Below are positions 1-10,376 of a stretch of 64,000 nucleotides of DNA, piece by piece. Within the stretch, counting starts at the first letter, position 1. Each line of letters opens with the position of its first letter. Source of the DNA: Streptomyces roseicoloratus. Lineage in GTDB: Bacteria > Actinomycetota > Actinomycetes > Streptomycetales > Streptomycetaceae. The position numbers and the translations under genes were made by a program. Location of the stretch: positions 185,701 through 249,700 of the forward strand of contig NZ_SDOY01000170.1 of the NCBI RefSeq assembly GCF_004117935.1, written 5' to 3'. The notes under the pieces were generated by a model, which was given only the letters and a program-made list of their open reading frames with translations, searched no databases and was not told the origin of the DNA.

Positions 1-444
1 CAGCAGCTCGCCGATGCGCAGCGCCAGGTCCAGCACACGCGGCACCGGCGGCCCGGCCTCGTCCGCCTTCCGCAACGCCTCCGGCACCGGCCGCTCACCG
101 ACCGGCAGCCGCAGCATCGTCCGCATCCGGTCCTGCCACGGCGCGTCCTGCGGCAGCTTCGCCAGCGGTATCCCGTACGCCGGGGTGAACGCCGGCGGCG
201 CGTCCTGCGGCGAGTACGCCGCCGGCGGAGCGAAGGCGGAACCTTCCTGCTCGACCTGCGGCTCCGGCGCCAGACCCTCCGGAAGGGCGAACTCGGAAGT
301 CGGGTGCTCCTCCTCGGGCGGCTCCGGCGGCTCCACCCCGGCAGGCGGCACGAACGCACTGCGCGCCTCGTCGGAAGGCGGCTTCCGGTCCTCCGGAACC
401 TCCTCCGGCCCGTCCGGCTTCGCCACCGCTCTCCTCACCCTCAT
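1..444 (-). CDS. Threonine/serine exporter (ThrE) family protein, N-terminal part only
   Basis: The gene runs off the left edge of the window; 148 residues are visible. The first ~130 residues are a Pro/Glu-rich, low-complexity cytoplasmic extension. The last visible residues (VLDLALRIGELL) look like the start of the ThrE/DUF1212 domain, a membrane exporter of threonine and serine whose core begins with a similar 'LALRxGELLL' helix. The ATG at 444 is the first possible start after an in-frame stop a few codons upstream; a GTG two codons in is an alternative. It lies downstream of ppa on the same strand, beyond a strong terminator, so it is probably transcribed separately. The family call rests on one short motif plus remembered Streptomyces gene order. 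Confidence 0.6.
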   Translation of the reverse strand, partial: MRVRRAVAKPDGPEEVPEDRKPPSDEARSAFVPPAGVEPPEPPEEEHPTSEFALPEGLAPEPQVEQEGSAFAPPAAYSPQDAPPAFTPAYGIPLAKLPQDAPWQDRMRTMLRLPVGERPVPEALRKADEAGPPVPRVLDLALRIGELL

Positions 445-510
445 CCCGGCCTGGTACCCGCATCACCAGCCCTCATACGGGCCGGCTGAAGCCCAGTATG
501 AACGCGCGAA

Positions 511-540
511 GGGCGGCGCACCTCAGCAGGTGCACCGCCC
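511..540 (-). terminator. Hairpin terminator after ppa
   Basis: An inverted repeat with 13-base arms (12 matched), a 4-base loop and a GC-rich stem sits 43 bases beyond the ppa stop codon. There is no clear U-tract, which is usual in Streptomyces. It should separate ppa from the downstream exporter gene. Confidence 0.7.
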
Positions 541-582
541 TCGCACAAGACCGGATCAAGCCGGTCCCCGAGTCAGACCGGC

Positions 583-1074
583 TCAGTGGCCGCCCGACTC
601 CTTGAAGCGCTTGTACGACTTCTCGATCTCGGCCTCGGCCTCGGCGCGACCGACCCAGTCGGCGCCCTCGACCGACTTGCCCGGCTCCAGGTCCTTGTAG
701 ACCTCGAAGAAGTGCTGGATCTCGAGACGGTCGAACTCCGCCACGTGGTGGATGTCGCGCAGGTGCTCCATGCGCGGGTCCGTCGCCGGGACGCACAGCA
801 GCTTGTCGTCGCCGCCGGCCTCGTCCGTCATGCGGAACATGCCGATGGCACGGCACTTGATCAGGCAGCCCGGGAACGTCGGCTCGTCGAGGATGACGAG
901 CGCGTCCAGCGGGTCGCCGTCCTCACCGAGGGTGTTCTCGACGAAGCCGTAGTCCGTCGGGTAGGCGGTCGAGGTGAAGAGGCGGCGGTCCAGGCGGATC
1001 CGACCGGTCTCGTGGTCGACCTCGTACTTGTTCCGCGACCCCTTGGGGATCTCGATGGTGACGTCGAACTCCAC
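583..1074 (-). CDS. ppa: Inorganic pyrophosphatase
   Basis: This is a 163-residue family I soluble pyrophosphatase, which hydrolyses PPi and so pulls biosynthetic reactions forward. Family landmarks are clear: an IEIPKGSRNKYE start, the DYGFVENT segment, and the Asp-rich metal/substrate loop around DGDPLDALV, followed by KDLEPGK near the C-terminus. The chosen start is the GTG at 1074 because AGGAGGAGAT lies about 7 bases upstream and the protein then begins at the conserved FDVTIEIPKG. An upstream in-frame ATG at 1107 would add 11 non-conserved residues across that ribosome binding site. It is divergent from dacB, with about 105 bases between for both promoters. Confidence 0.97.
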   Translation of the reverse strand: MEFDVTIEIPKGSRNKYEVDHETGRIRLDRRLFTSTAYPTDYGFVENTLGEDGDPLDALVILDEPTFPGCLIKCRAIGMFRMTDEAGGDDKLLCVPATDPRMEHLRDIHHVAEFDRLEIQHFFEVYKDLEPGKSVEGADWVGRAEAEAEIEKSYKRFKESGGH

Positions 1075-1179
1075 GGGTGGATCTCCTCCTGAATCAACAC
1101 ATGTCAATGCTCGCGACGACGCGCGGTGGTTAAGTGTCCCTCACGCACGCTCTTGATCGCGAAAGGGGCTGGTCATCAC

Positions 1180-2748
1180 ATGCCGGAGCCGAGAACCTGG
1201 CAGCTCGCGGCGGGCTCCGCCGTGCTCGGTCTCGCCCTGGCCGCCGCCGCCGCCGGCGCGGCCGGCCCGTGGGACTCCGGTCAGCGTAAGGCCGAGCGCG
1301 CCCGGGCGGCCCTCGCCGACGCCCGAGGTGGCGCACATCACGCCGGCCCGCTGCCCGCCGCCGCCCCGCACCACCCCGCCCCCGCGCCCAGCGCCCCCGG
1401 CGTCCTGCGCGCCCTCGACGCCGGCGCCCGGCCCGCCGCACCCGGCGGCACCAAGGCCACCCGGACGGGCGACCTCGCCGCCGTCCTCGTCCCCCTCCTC
1501 GCCGACCCCGGCCTCGGACCGCTGCGCACCGCCTCCGTCGTCGACACCGCCACCGGCCGCCGGCTGTACGGCGAAGGCGCCACCACCCCGATGACCCCGG
1601 CGTCCACCATCAAGATCGCCACCACCGCCGCCGCGCTCTCCGCCCTCGGCCCCGACCACCGGATCGCCACCACCACCGTCGCCACGGCCGACGGCCGCAC
1701 CGTCACCCTCGTCGGCGGCGGCGACCCCACCCTCGACCGCAACCGGCTCAAGGCCCTCGCCGACGCCACCGCCCGCGCCCTCAAGGCCCGCGGCACCACC
1801 GCACCCATCCGCCTCACCTACGACACGAGCCTCTACAAGGGCCCCACCCACCACCCGATCGGCCCCAACGAGAACCTCGCCCCCGTCACCGCCCTCATGA
1901 CCGACGAAGGCCGCCTCGACGACAGCCGCAGCGGCCCCGCACCCCGCACCGCCGACCCGGCGGGCGACACCGCCACCGCCTTCGCCGACCTCCTCCGCAC
2001 GGCCGGCATCACCGTCCACGGCACCCCCACACCCGGCAAAGCCCCCAAGCCCACCGCACCCGACGGCACCGCCGACGACAAGGCCCCCAAGCCCGCCGGA
2101 GCCCCCGCCGCCACCGCCCCCCACACCGACGGCAAGGCCCCCACGGCCACCACCCCCCGCAACCGCAACAGCAACCGCAACGGCGCCGCGCTCCTCGCCC
2201 GCACCGAATCCGCACCCCTCGCCGACCTCGTCGAACGCACCCTCACCACCAGCGACAACGACCTCGCCGAAGCCCTCGCCCGGCAGACCGCCCTCGCCCA
2301 CCGACAACCCGCGAGCTTCACCGGCGCCGGCCGGGCCGTCCACGACGAACTCGCCCGACTCGGCCTCCCGCTCACCGGCACCCACTTCGCCGACGGCAGC
2401 GGACTCGACCGCAACGACCGCGTCACCGCCGCCCTGCTCACCGGCATCCTCACCCGCGCCGCCGACCCCCACCGCCCCGCCCTCCGACCCGTCCTCACCG
2501 GACTGCCCGTCGGCGGCTTCAGCGGCACCCTCGCCGGACGCTACGACACCGGCCCCGCCGCCTCCGGCGCCGGCCTCGTCCGCGCCAAGACCGGCACCCT
2601 CACCGGCGTCAACACCCTCGCCGGCACCGTCGTCACCCCCGACGGACGCCTCCTCGCCTTCGCCTTCCTCGCCGGCCGCACCAACTCCCCGTACACCGCC
2701 CAGCCCGCCCTCGACCGCCTCTCCGCCGCCCTCGCCACACCCCGCTGA
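1180..2748 (+). CDS. dacB: D-alanyl-D-alanine carboxypeptidase/endopeptidase, PBP4 (DacB) type
   Basis: A 522-residue class C penicillin-binding protein that trims or cleaves peptidoglycan peptides outside the membrane. All three active-site motifs are present: STIK with Ser142 and Lys145, SDN at 358-360, and KTG at 470-472. Residues ~8-30 form an Ala-rich signal peptide or anchor, followed by an Ala/Pro-rich linker to ~95. A second Pro/Lys/Thr-rich low-complexity insert (~285-330) sits between the first two motifs, where PBP4 enzymes carry extra domains. The ATG at 1180 has AAAGGGG upstream; an in-frame start at 1126 would overlap the ppa promoter region. The base composition of the 3' half is extremely C-rich on this strand. 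Confidence 0.93.
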   Translation: MPEPRTWQLAAGSAVLGLALAAAAAGAAGPWDSGQRKAERARAALADARGGAHHAGPLPAAAPHHPAPAPSAPGVLRALDAGARPAAPGGTKATRTGDLAAVLVPLLADPGLGPLRTASVVDTATGRRLYGEGATTPMTPASTIKIATTAAALSALGPDHRIATTTVATADGRTVTLVGGGDPTLDRNRLKALADATARALKARGTTAPIRLTYDTSLYKGPTHHPIGPNENLAPVTALMTDEGRLDDSRSGPAPRTADPAGDTATAFADLLRTAGITVHGTPTPGKAPKPTAPDGTADDKAPKPAGAPAATAPHTDGKAPTATTPRNRNSNRNGAALLARTESAPLADLVERTLTTSDNDLAEALARQTALAHRQPASFTGAGRAVHDELARLGLPLTGTHFADGSGLDRNDRVTAALLTGILTRAADPHRPALRPVLTGLPVGGFSGTLAGRYDTGPAASGAGLVRAKTGTLTGVNTLAGTVVTPDGRLLAFAFLAGRTNSPYTAQPALDRLSAALATPR

Positions 2749-2868
2749 CCCCCCACCCCCACACCCACACGCCCCCGCACCCCCACACCGCGCACCCACC
2801 CCCGACCCGCACCGCCCACTCCCGCCCGAACCCTCACCAGACCGGCGACGAGAACGTACGGTTGACGC

Positions 2869-4008
2869 ATGACGAGCATCGGTGGTGCAGGCACATCGGG
2901 GATGGTCGACTGGAACCTCGCCGTCGCGACGGCGACCCGACTGGTGCGTCCCGGCCCGGAAGTGAGCCGCGAGGAGGCCCGCGACGTCGTCGCCGAACTC
3001 CGCCGCCACGCCCGGGCCGCCGAGGAACACGTCCGCGGCTACACCCGCATGATCCCCGAAGGCCACACACCCGAGGACACACCCGTCCTCGTCGTCGACC
3101 GGACCGGCTGGATCAAGGCCAACGTCGCCGGCTTCCGGGAACTGCTCTCCCCCCTCCTCGACAAGATGAAGGAACGCCGCTCCACCGGCCCCGGCGGCAC
3201 CGTCCTCAACGCCGTCGGCGGCAAGGTCACCGGCGTCGAACTCGGCATGCTGCTGTCCTTCCTCGCCTCCCGCATCCTCGGCCAGTACGAGACCTTCGCC
3301 CCCGCCACCCGCGAACTGCCCGCCGGCACCGACGGCGGCGGCCGCCTCCTGCTCGTCGCCCCCAACATCGTCCACGTCGAACGCGAACTCGACGCCGACC
3401 CCCACGACTTCCGGCTCTGGGTCTGCCTCCACGAAGAGACCCACCGCACCCAGTTCACCGGCGTCCCCTGGCTCCGCGACCACCTCCAAGGCGAGATCCA
3501 GTCATTCCTCGCCGCCACCGACGTCGACCCCGGCACCGTCGTCGAACGCCTCCGCGAAGCCGCCCAGGCCCTCGCCGGAGGCCGCCCCGAAGGCGAGAAC
3601 GGCGAACCCTCACCCTCCCTCGTCGAACTCGTCCAGACCCCCGAACAACGCGAGATCCTCGGCCGCCTCACCGCCGTCATGTCCCTCCTCGAAGGCCACG
3701 CCGACTACGTCATGGACGGCGTCGGACCCGACGTCGTGCCCTCCGTCGCCGAGATCCGCGAGAAGTTCCAGCAACGCCGCGCCCGCGGCGCCTCCCGCCT
3801 CGACCTCGCCCTGCGCAAGCTCCTCGGCCTCGACGCCAAACTCCGCCAGTACCGCGACGGCGAACGCTTCGTCCGCGCCGTCGTCGACCAGGTCGGCATG
3901 GACGGCTTCAACCGCGTCTGGACCTCACCCAACACGCTCCCCACCAAAACCGAGATCGCCCGACCCGCCGACTGGGTGGCGAGGGTGCACCGTAAGGCAG
4001 ACTCGTGA
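2869..4008 (+). CDS. Zincin-like metallopeptidase family protein (DUF2342 type)
   Basis: A 379-residue predicted cytoplasmic protein of the actinobacterial 'F420 biosynthesis-associated'/DUF2342 family. The zinc-binding motif HEETH is at residues 188-192 in a typical amphipathic helix, followed by QFTGVPWLRDHL, and a Glu-containing GHADYVMDGVG segment at ~281 could supply the third ligand. The role is unknown in this family; it is often found near tilS and hpt in actinomycetes. A TACGGT hexamer ends 6 bases before the ATG, so the mRNA may be leaderless. There is no signal peptide or membrane segment. The family label is confident, the peptidase activity inferred. Confidence 0.85.
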   Translation: MTSIGGAGTSGMVDWNLAVATATRLVRPGPEVSREEARDVVAELRRHARAAEEHVRGYTRMIPEGHTPEDTPVLVVDRTGWIKANVAGFRELLSPLLDKMKERRSTGPGGTVLNAVGGKVTGVELGMLLSFLASRILGQYETFAPATRELPAGTDGGGRLLLVAPNIVHVERELDADPHDFRLWVCLHEETHRTQFTGVPWLRDHLQGEIQSFLAATDVDPGTVVERLREAAQALAGGRPEGENGEPSPSLVELVQTPEQREILGRLTAVMSLLEGHADYVMDGVGPDVVPSVAEIREKFQQRRARGASRLDLALRKLLGLDAKLRQYRDGERFVRAVVDQVGMDGFNRVWTSPNTLPTKTEIARPADWVARVHRKADS

Positions 4009-4205
4009 GACAGGTGCGTCGGATGGCGGAACACCACCACACCCATCACCCGTCCGAGGGACCCTAGACGGCGGGTAAGGCGTGCAATGCTCGGCTGACG
4101 GCCAGGTTCTGTCACCATCGACGCACTCTGAGTGACCGAACCCCCACTTCCGACCGTTAAGACTCCGACCGAGGCACTGCACACCCACCACGAAGGGCAC
4201 CGGAC

Positions 4206-5246
4206 ATGGGTCCCCATCCTGCGGTCGCGGCGATACGCCTGGCGGTCCGCCGCGTACTCCACGACGTCCTCACCGAACACACCACCCCACACCCCACACA
4301 GCACCCCACCGAGCACCCCACCCAGGAACAGCCCGCACCACTCGTCCTGGTGGCCTGCTCCGGAGGCGCCGACTCCATGGCACTCGCCTCCGCACTCGCC
4401 TTCGAAGCCCGCAAACTCGACATCCGCGCCGGCGGCATCACCGTCGACCACGGCCTCCAGGACGGCTCCGACCAACGCGCCCGCGAAGTCGCCGACCGCA
4501 TGACCGCCCTCGGCCTCGACCCCGTCGAAGCCATCACCGTCACCGTCGGCCGCGACGGCGGACCCGAAGCCGCCGCCCGCGACGCCCGCTACGCCGCCCT
4601 CGACGCCGCCGCACAACGCCACCACGCCACCGCCGTCCTGCTCGGACACACCCGCGACGACCAGGCCGAAACCGTCCTCCTCGGCCTCGCCCGCGGCTCC
4701 GGCATCCGCTCCCTCTCCGGCATGGCCGCCGTCTCCGGCACCGCCCGCCGCTACCGCCGCCCCTTCCTGGAGCTCGACCGACAGACCGTACGCAAGGCCT
4801 GCATCGCCCAGGAACTCGCCGTATGGGACGACCCCCACAACAGCGACCCCGCCTACACCCGCTCCCGCCTCCGCCACGAAGGCCTCCCCGCCCTCGAAAA
4901 GGCCCTCGGCAAGGGAGTCGTCGAAGCACTCGCCCGAACGGCCCAGCTCTCCCGCGACGACGCCGACGCCCTCGACTCCTGGGCCGCCGACGCCGAAGCC
5001 TCCGTACGCGACGAAGCCGGCCGCCTCGAATGCGCCAAACTCTTCGGCCTGCCGCCCGCCGTCCGCCGCCGCGTCCTCCGCCGCGCCGTGATCGCCGAAG
5101 GCGCACCCGCCGGATCCCTCTTCGCCCGCCACATCGAGGAAATCGACCGGCTCATCACCGGATGGCGCGGCCAGGGAGCCATCAACCTGCCCGGCCGCGT
5201 CGAGGCACGCCGCCAGGGTGGCAGACTGGTCATTCGGCAAGGCTGA
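4206..5246 (+). CDS. tilS: tRNA(Ile)-lysidine synthase
   Basis: A 346-residue N-type ATP pyrophosphatase that attaches lysine to C34 of tRNA-Ile(CAU), so that it reads AUA instead of AUG. The PP-loop SGGADS is at residues 52-57, followed by the family segments VDHGLQDGS, LGHTRDDQAETVLLGL and the RPFLELDR helix. The C-terminal domain is short, as in other actinobacterial TilS. It is followed 18 bases later by hpt, in the widespread tilS-hpt-ftsH order. A GC-rich 197-base spacer upstream (4009-4205) has no gene and presumably holds the promoter. Confidence 0.95.
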   Translation: MGPHPAVAAIRLAVRRVLHDVLTEHTTPHPTQHPTEHPTQEQPAPLVLVACSGGADSMALASALAFEARKLDIRAGGITVDHGLQDGSDQRAREVADRMTALGLDPVEAITVTVGRDGGPEAAARDARYAALDAAAQRHHATAVLLGHTRDDQAETVLLGLARGSGIRSLSGMAAVSGTARRYRRPFLELDRQTVRKACIAQELAVWDDPHNSDPAYTRSRLRHEGLPALEKALGKGVVEALARTAQLSRDDADALDSWAADAEASVRDEAGRLECAKLFGLPPAVRRRVLRRAVIAEGAPAGSLFARHIEEIDRLITGWRGQGAINLPGRVEARRQGGRLVIRQG

Positions 5247-5264
5247 CGCAACGCTGCAACGAAA

Positions 5265-5828
5265 GTGACCCGGGTGAACGAGAAGGACATGGGTGCCGAC
5301 CTCAAGTCGGTCCTCATCACCAAGGAAGAGATCGACGCGAAGCTGGCCGAGCTGGCCGCGAAGATCGACACGGAGTACGCGGGCAAGGACCTGCTCATCG
5401 TCGGCGTCCTCAAGGGCGCCGTCATGGTGATGGCGGACCTGGCACGCGCCCTGTCCACCCCCGTCACCATGGACTGGATGGCCGTCTCCTCCTACGGAGC
5501 CGGCACCCAGTCCTCCGGCGTCGTCCGCATCCTCAAGGACCTCGACACCGACATCAAGGGCAAGCACGTCCTGATCGTCGAGGACATCATCGACTCGGGC
5601 CTGACCCTGTCCTGGCTCCTGTCCAACCTCGGCTCCCGCGAGCCGGCCTCCCTGGAGGTCTGCACCCTCCTGCGCAAGCCGGACGCCGCCAAGGTCGCGA
5701 TCGACGTCAAGTGGATCGGCTTCGACATCCCCAACGAGTTCGTCGTCGGATACGGCCTCGACTACGCCGAGAAGTACCGCAATCTCCCGTTCGTCGGCAC
5801 CCTCGCCCCGCACGTCTACGGCGGCTGA
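5265..5828 (+). CDS. hpt: Hypoxanthine phosphoribosyltransferase
   Basis: A 187-residue purine-salvage enzyme that makes IMP/GMP from hypoxanthine/guanine and PRPP. The PRPP-binding loop VEDIIDSG is visible (Glu106-Asp107 and Asp110), along with the flexible-loop SYGAGTQSSG segment and the base-binding VKWIGFDIPNEFVVGYGLDY near the end. The GTG at 5265 gives the longest form; a GTG at 5274 or an ATG at 5289 would remove 3-8 non-conserved residues. It is likely co-transcribed with tilS and is followed by its own hairpin terminator. Confidence 0.95.
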   Translation: MTRVNEKDMGADLKSVLITKEEIDAKLAELAAKIDTEYAGKDLLIVGVLKGAVMVMADLARALSTPVTMDWMAVSSYGAGTQSSGVVRILKDLDTDIKGKHVLIVEDIIDSGLTLSWLLSNLGSREPASLEVCTLLRKPDAAKVAIDVKWIGFDIPNEFVVGYGLDYAEKYRNLPFVGTLAPHVYGG

Positions 5829-5853
5829 GGAAACCCGCCCCACGGGAACCCGC

Positions 5854-5888
5854 ACCGTCTTCCCTCCGTTGAAGCAAGGGAAGACGGT
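5854..5888 (+). terminator. Hairpin terminator between hpt and ftsH
   Basis: Perfect 12-base arms (ACCGTCTTCCCT and its complement) are separated by an 11-base loop, starting 26 bases after the hpt stop. ftsH would then need its own promoter in 5889-6017. Confidence 0.75.
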
Positions 5889-6017
5889 CGCGGGTGACAA
5901 TGCTGGGGTACCGTCCGAAGAACAGCTTTTTCATACCGCAGCTCCAAACAACCGCAGCTACTCAGCAGCATTCACCTACGGGCAGGAGGGACGGGGCGCC
6001 GAGCGCGCCCCGTATGG

Positions 6018-8042
<2,025 letters not shown>

Positions 8043-8064
8043 GCTCCACGGGCCCGGAATGGAA

Positions 8065-8102
8065 GCCGCGCCCCCGCAGGTTCTAGCCTGTGGGGGCGCG
8101 GC
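8065..8102 (+). terminator. Rho-independent terminator after ftsH
   Basis: A 16-base stem with one mismatch closes a 6-base loop (TTCTAG) and is followed by TCTTTTC. This is the clearest intrinsic terminator in the left half of the window. Confidence 0.85.
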
Positions 8103-8141
8103 TCTTTTCGCGCCAAGTCAGACAGACGGAACGAGGCACAG

Positions 8142-8747
8142 ATGACCGACCCGGTGACGCTGGACGGCGAGGGCACGATCGGCGAGTTCGACGAGAAGCG
8201 CGCCGAGAACGCCGTACGGGAGCTGCTGATCGCGGTCGGCGAGGACCCGGACCGCGAGGGCCTGAGGGATACGCCCGGACGCGTGGCGCGGGCGTACAAG
8301 GAGCTCTTTTCTGGGCTGTGGCAGACGCCCGAGGAAGTACTCACGACCACTTTCGACCTGGGGCACGACGAGATGGTCCTCGTGAAGGACATCGAAATGA
8401 CAGCCACCTGTGAACACCATCTCCTCCCATTTCATGGCGTAGCTCACATTGGTTACATTCCGGCTGAAACGGGCAAGATTACCGGCCTGTCGAAGCTGGC
8501 GCGATTGGTGGATGTCTTTGCTCGCCGTCCCCAGGTGCAGGAGCGCCTGACGACGCAGATCGCCGACTCGCTGATGGAGATCCTGGAGGCGCGCGGCGTC
8601 ATCGTCGTGATCGAGGCCGAGCACATGTGTATGGCGCTGCGAGGAGTCCGTAAGCCGGGTGCGAAGACGACGACCTCGGCGGTTCGTGGTCAACTTCGTG
8701 ACGCTACTACACGGGCCGAGGCTATGTCCCTGATATTGGCACGTTAG
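8142..8747 (+). CDS. folE: GTP cyclohydrolase I
   Basis: A 201-residue enzyme for the first step of folate synthesis (GTP to dihydroneopterin triphosphate). The zinc site CEHH (Cys90, His93) and the second cysteine in HMCMALRG (Cys163) are intact, as are the GLSKLARL and QER(L)T segments. Codon use is a mosaic. In 8394-8528, 21 of 45 codons end in A or T, and in 8628-8744, 18 of 39 do, yet the 33 codons between end only in G or C, as do most upstream codons. The protein remains normal, so the change is synonymous. The recoded blocks cover the zinc site and the C-terminus and lie next to an intein-like endonuclease gene. The rest of the pathway (folP, folB, folK) lies just downstream on the other strand. 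Confidence 0.97.
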   Translation: MTDPVTLDGEGTIGEFDEKRAENAVRELLIAVGEDPDREGLRDTPGRVARAYKELFSGLWQTPEEVLTTTFDLGHDEMVLVKDIEMTATCEHHLLPFHGVAHIGYIPAETGKITGLSKLARLVDVFARRPQVQERLTTQIADSLMEILEARGVIVVIEAEHMCMALRGVRKPGAKTTTSAVRGQLRDATTRAEAMSLILAR

Positions 8748-8768
8748 TAGCGAGCTGCCCGCCTTGCT

Positions 8769-8821
8769 CCATACCGTCCCGATCAGTGGAGTTGATCGCT
8801 GATCAAGGGGGATCGGTATGG
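8769..8821 (+). promoter_or_regulatory. mRNA hairpin covering ribosome binding site and start codon of the endonuclease gene
   Basis: CCATACCGTCCC (8769-8780) pairs with GGGA-t-CGGTATGG (8809-8821, one bulged base). Directly inside, GATCAG (8781-8786) pairs with CTGATC (8799-8804). The folded stem has 18 base pairs and buries part of the purine-rich site AAGGGGG and the ATG at 8818. Such a structure would repress translation unless melted or bypassed by a shorter transcript. It could instead be a protein-binding dyad in DNA. Confidence 0.6.
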
Positions 8822-9807
8822 GGTACGGGCTTTCCAGCAAGATGCTGGTGAACCTGGTGAGTGGCTGGGCTCAGGCGAAGAACGTGGTTCCCGGCGACGT
8901 GCTGTGGACGCTGGACGGTGACCGGACGTTGCAGACCACGGTCACTGGGGTGATTGCGGTCAAGGGGCGGGACGCTGTCGACGTGGTCACTGACCACACG
9001 ACCTTCACGGCGAGCCCGGACTTGCTGCTGGCCACGCCGGACGGGTGGACGCACGCCCGGGACGCGGCGGGGGCCACGGTCGCTTGGACGCCGGCGCGGA
9101 AGCTGCGGCGGGAGCGGTTCGCCATCAGGCCGGGGCACGAGTTCGGGTACTTCGTCGGAGCCACCTGCGCCGACGGGACCGTCTACAAGAACTACGTGTC
9201 CTTGATCGTCAACGACCAGGGCTTCGCGGCACAGTACGCGGCCGCCCTGACAGCCTGCACAGGCCTTCCCGCGCGGCTGGAGGCGGTCACACGGCCATCG
9301 GGGTACCTGAAGCGGGACGTGGCCGGCTTCCGGGTCCGGGTGGTCTCCTCGTACCTCTCCGACGCACTCAGGCACTACGTGGGCGGGGATCCTCACCACA
9401 TGCGGCAGCGCTTCCCGCGAGTGGTGCTTCGTGACATCGATACCTTCAACGGGTTCCTCGACGGATATGTCGACGGCGATGGCCATCGCGCCAAGCACTG
9501 GGATGCGCGCATCATCGCGAGCGCCAATGTGCCGTTCCTGGCCGCGATCGCTCCCATCATCGGCGCGCGGTTCACCCCGGCTACGAAAGGCGCCTCACAG
9601 CTCTGCATCTCCGACCGCTGGCAGAGCCGCGGCACCTTCGCCCCCGAGCACCACCGCCTCGACCCGCCCGAATCCACCTGGGTCCAGGTCCACGAGGTCC
9701 GCCCCCGCCCCGCCTCCGGCACCAAGCCCTTCACCTTCTACAGCTACCGGCTCTCCCCGCACCCCACCTTCCTGGTGAACGGGCACCTCGTGCGGGAGCC
9801 CTGGTGA
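8818..9807 (+). CDS. Free-standing intein-like (Hint) protein with LAGLIDADG homing endonuclease domain
   Basis: A 329-residue protein built like an intein but not inside any host protein. Residues 25-90 match the Hint fold (PGDVLWTLDGD, then the block-B-like FTASPDLLLATPDGW). Residues 109-121 (FGYFVGATCADG) and 213-222 (FLDGYVDGDG) are the two LAGLIDADG motifs with their acidic residues Asp119 and Asp221. Residues 315-325 (HPTFLVNGHLV) match the last intein block. The splicing residues are missing: no N-terminal Cys/Ser block, Leu69 where block B has His, and RE where the terminal His-Asn should be. It should therefore cut DNA but not splice. It sits between folE and a convergent membrane-protein gene, 70 bases after folE, with GATCAAGGGGGATCGGT before the ATG. 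Confidence 0.85.
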   Translation: MGYGLSSKMLVNLVSGWAQAKNVVPGDVLWTLDGDRTLQTTVTGVIAVKGRDAVDVVTDHTTFTASPDLLLATPDGWTHARDAAGATVAWTPARKLRRERFAIRPGHEFGYFVGATCADGTVYKNYVSLIVNDQGFAAQYAAALTACTGLPARLEAVTRPSGYLKRDVAGFRVRVVSSYLSDALRHYVGGDPHHMRQRFPRVVLRDIDTFNGFLDGYVDGDGHRAKHWDARIIASANVPFLAAIAPIIGARFTPATKGASQLCISDRWQSRGTFAPEHHRLDPPESTWVQVHEVRPRPASGTKPFTFYSYRLSPHPTFLVNGHLVREPW

Positions 9808-9823
9808 GGGCGCCCCGCCGGGC

Positions 9824-10309
9824 TCAGGCTCGGGCCTTGCCCGGGTCGTTGTGGTTGTCGTCTTCCGGGAGCTTGCAGACGCGTTCCAGGAAGAGGGCCG
9901 CGGCGATGACCGCGAGGCCGGCCAGGACCGCGCAGGCGGCGTAGATGGCCTGGTCGCGGCGGGCGGGGACGTCCAGGGACTCGAGGAGGACGATGCCCGT
10001 GCCGGCGTACATGCCGGCGACGAGGGCGGCGACGAGGGCGCTGGCCTGGCCGAAGACGACGGCGCGGGCGGCCATCAGGGGTTCGACGCCCTTGGCGTCG
10101 GGACGGCGCTCGCGCTGGGCCTTGAGGCGGGCGCGCAGCGAGAGGGCCGTGGCGAAGAGGACGGCCGCGATGGCGGCGAGGACGATGGGGGCGGCGAGCG
10201 GCACGCTGGGGAGCGTGCCGACCGAGTTCCACAGGCGGGCGGCGCCCCAGGAGACGATTCCGGCGGCGAGGAACAGTCCGGCGAGCACCTTGAGCCGCAG
10301 TTGTTTCAC
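9824..10309 (-). CDS. DUF3180 integral membrane protein
   Basis: A 161-residue protein with about four hydrophobic helices in two pairs: ~8-25 and 37-57, then ~80-102 and 119-142. A short Arg/Lys-rich cytoplasmic loop (RARLKAQRERRPDAK) lies between the pairs. DUF3180 proteins are found downstream of folK in many actinomycetes and have no known function. It is the last gene of the folP-folB-folK operon, 67 bases after folK. It converges on the intein-like gene with only 16 bases between the stops. Confidence 0.85.
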   Translation of the reverse strand: MKQLRLKVLAGLFLAAGIVSWGAARLWNSVGTLPSVPLAAPIVLAAIAAVLFATALSLRARLKAQRERRPDAKGVEPLMAARAVVFGQASALVAALVAGMYAGTGIVLLESLDVPARRDQAIYAACAVLAGLAVIAAALFLERVCKLPEDDNHNDPGKARA

Positions 10310-10376
10310 CGGGTGTCGTCCTTCGTGTGTGCCGGGTGGCTTGCGCCGCGTCCTGTGTCTCCGAGGAGCCTAACGA

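Noticed and set aside
1141..3489. 782-residue minus-strand open frame
   Set aside because: Gly/Ala/Glu-rich antisense of dacB and the metalloprotease gene; a by-product of extreme GC at third positions.
8142..9807. Intein still inserted in folE
   Set aside because: FolE is complete with its own stop codons (TAG TAG), and the Hint gene has its own start and lacks splicing residues.
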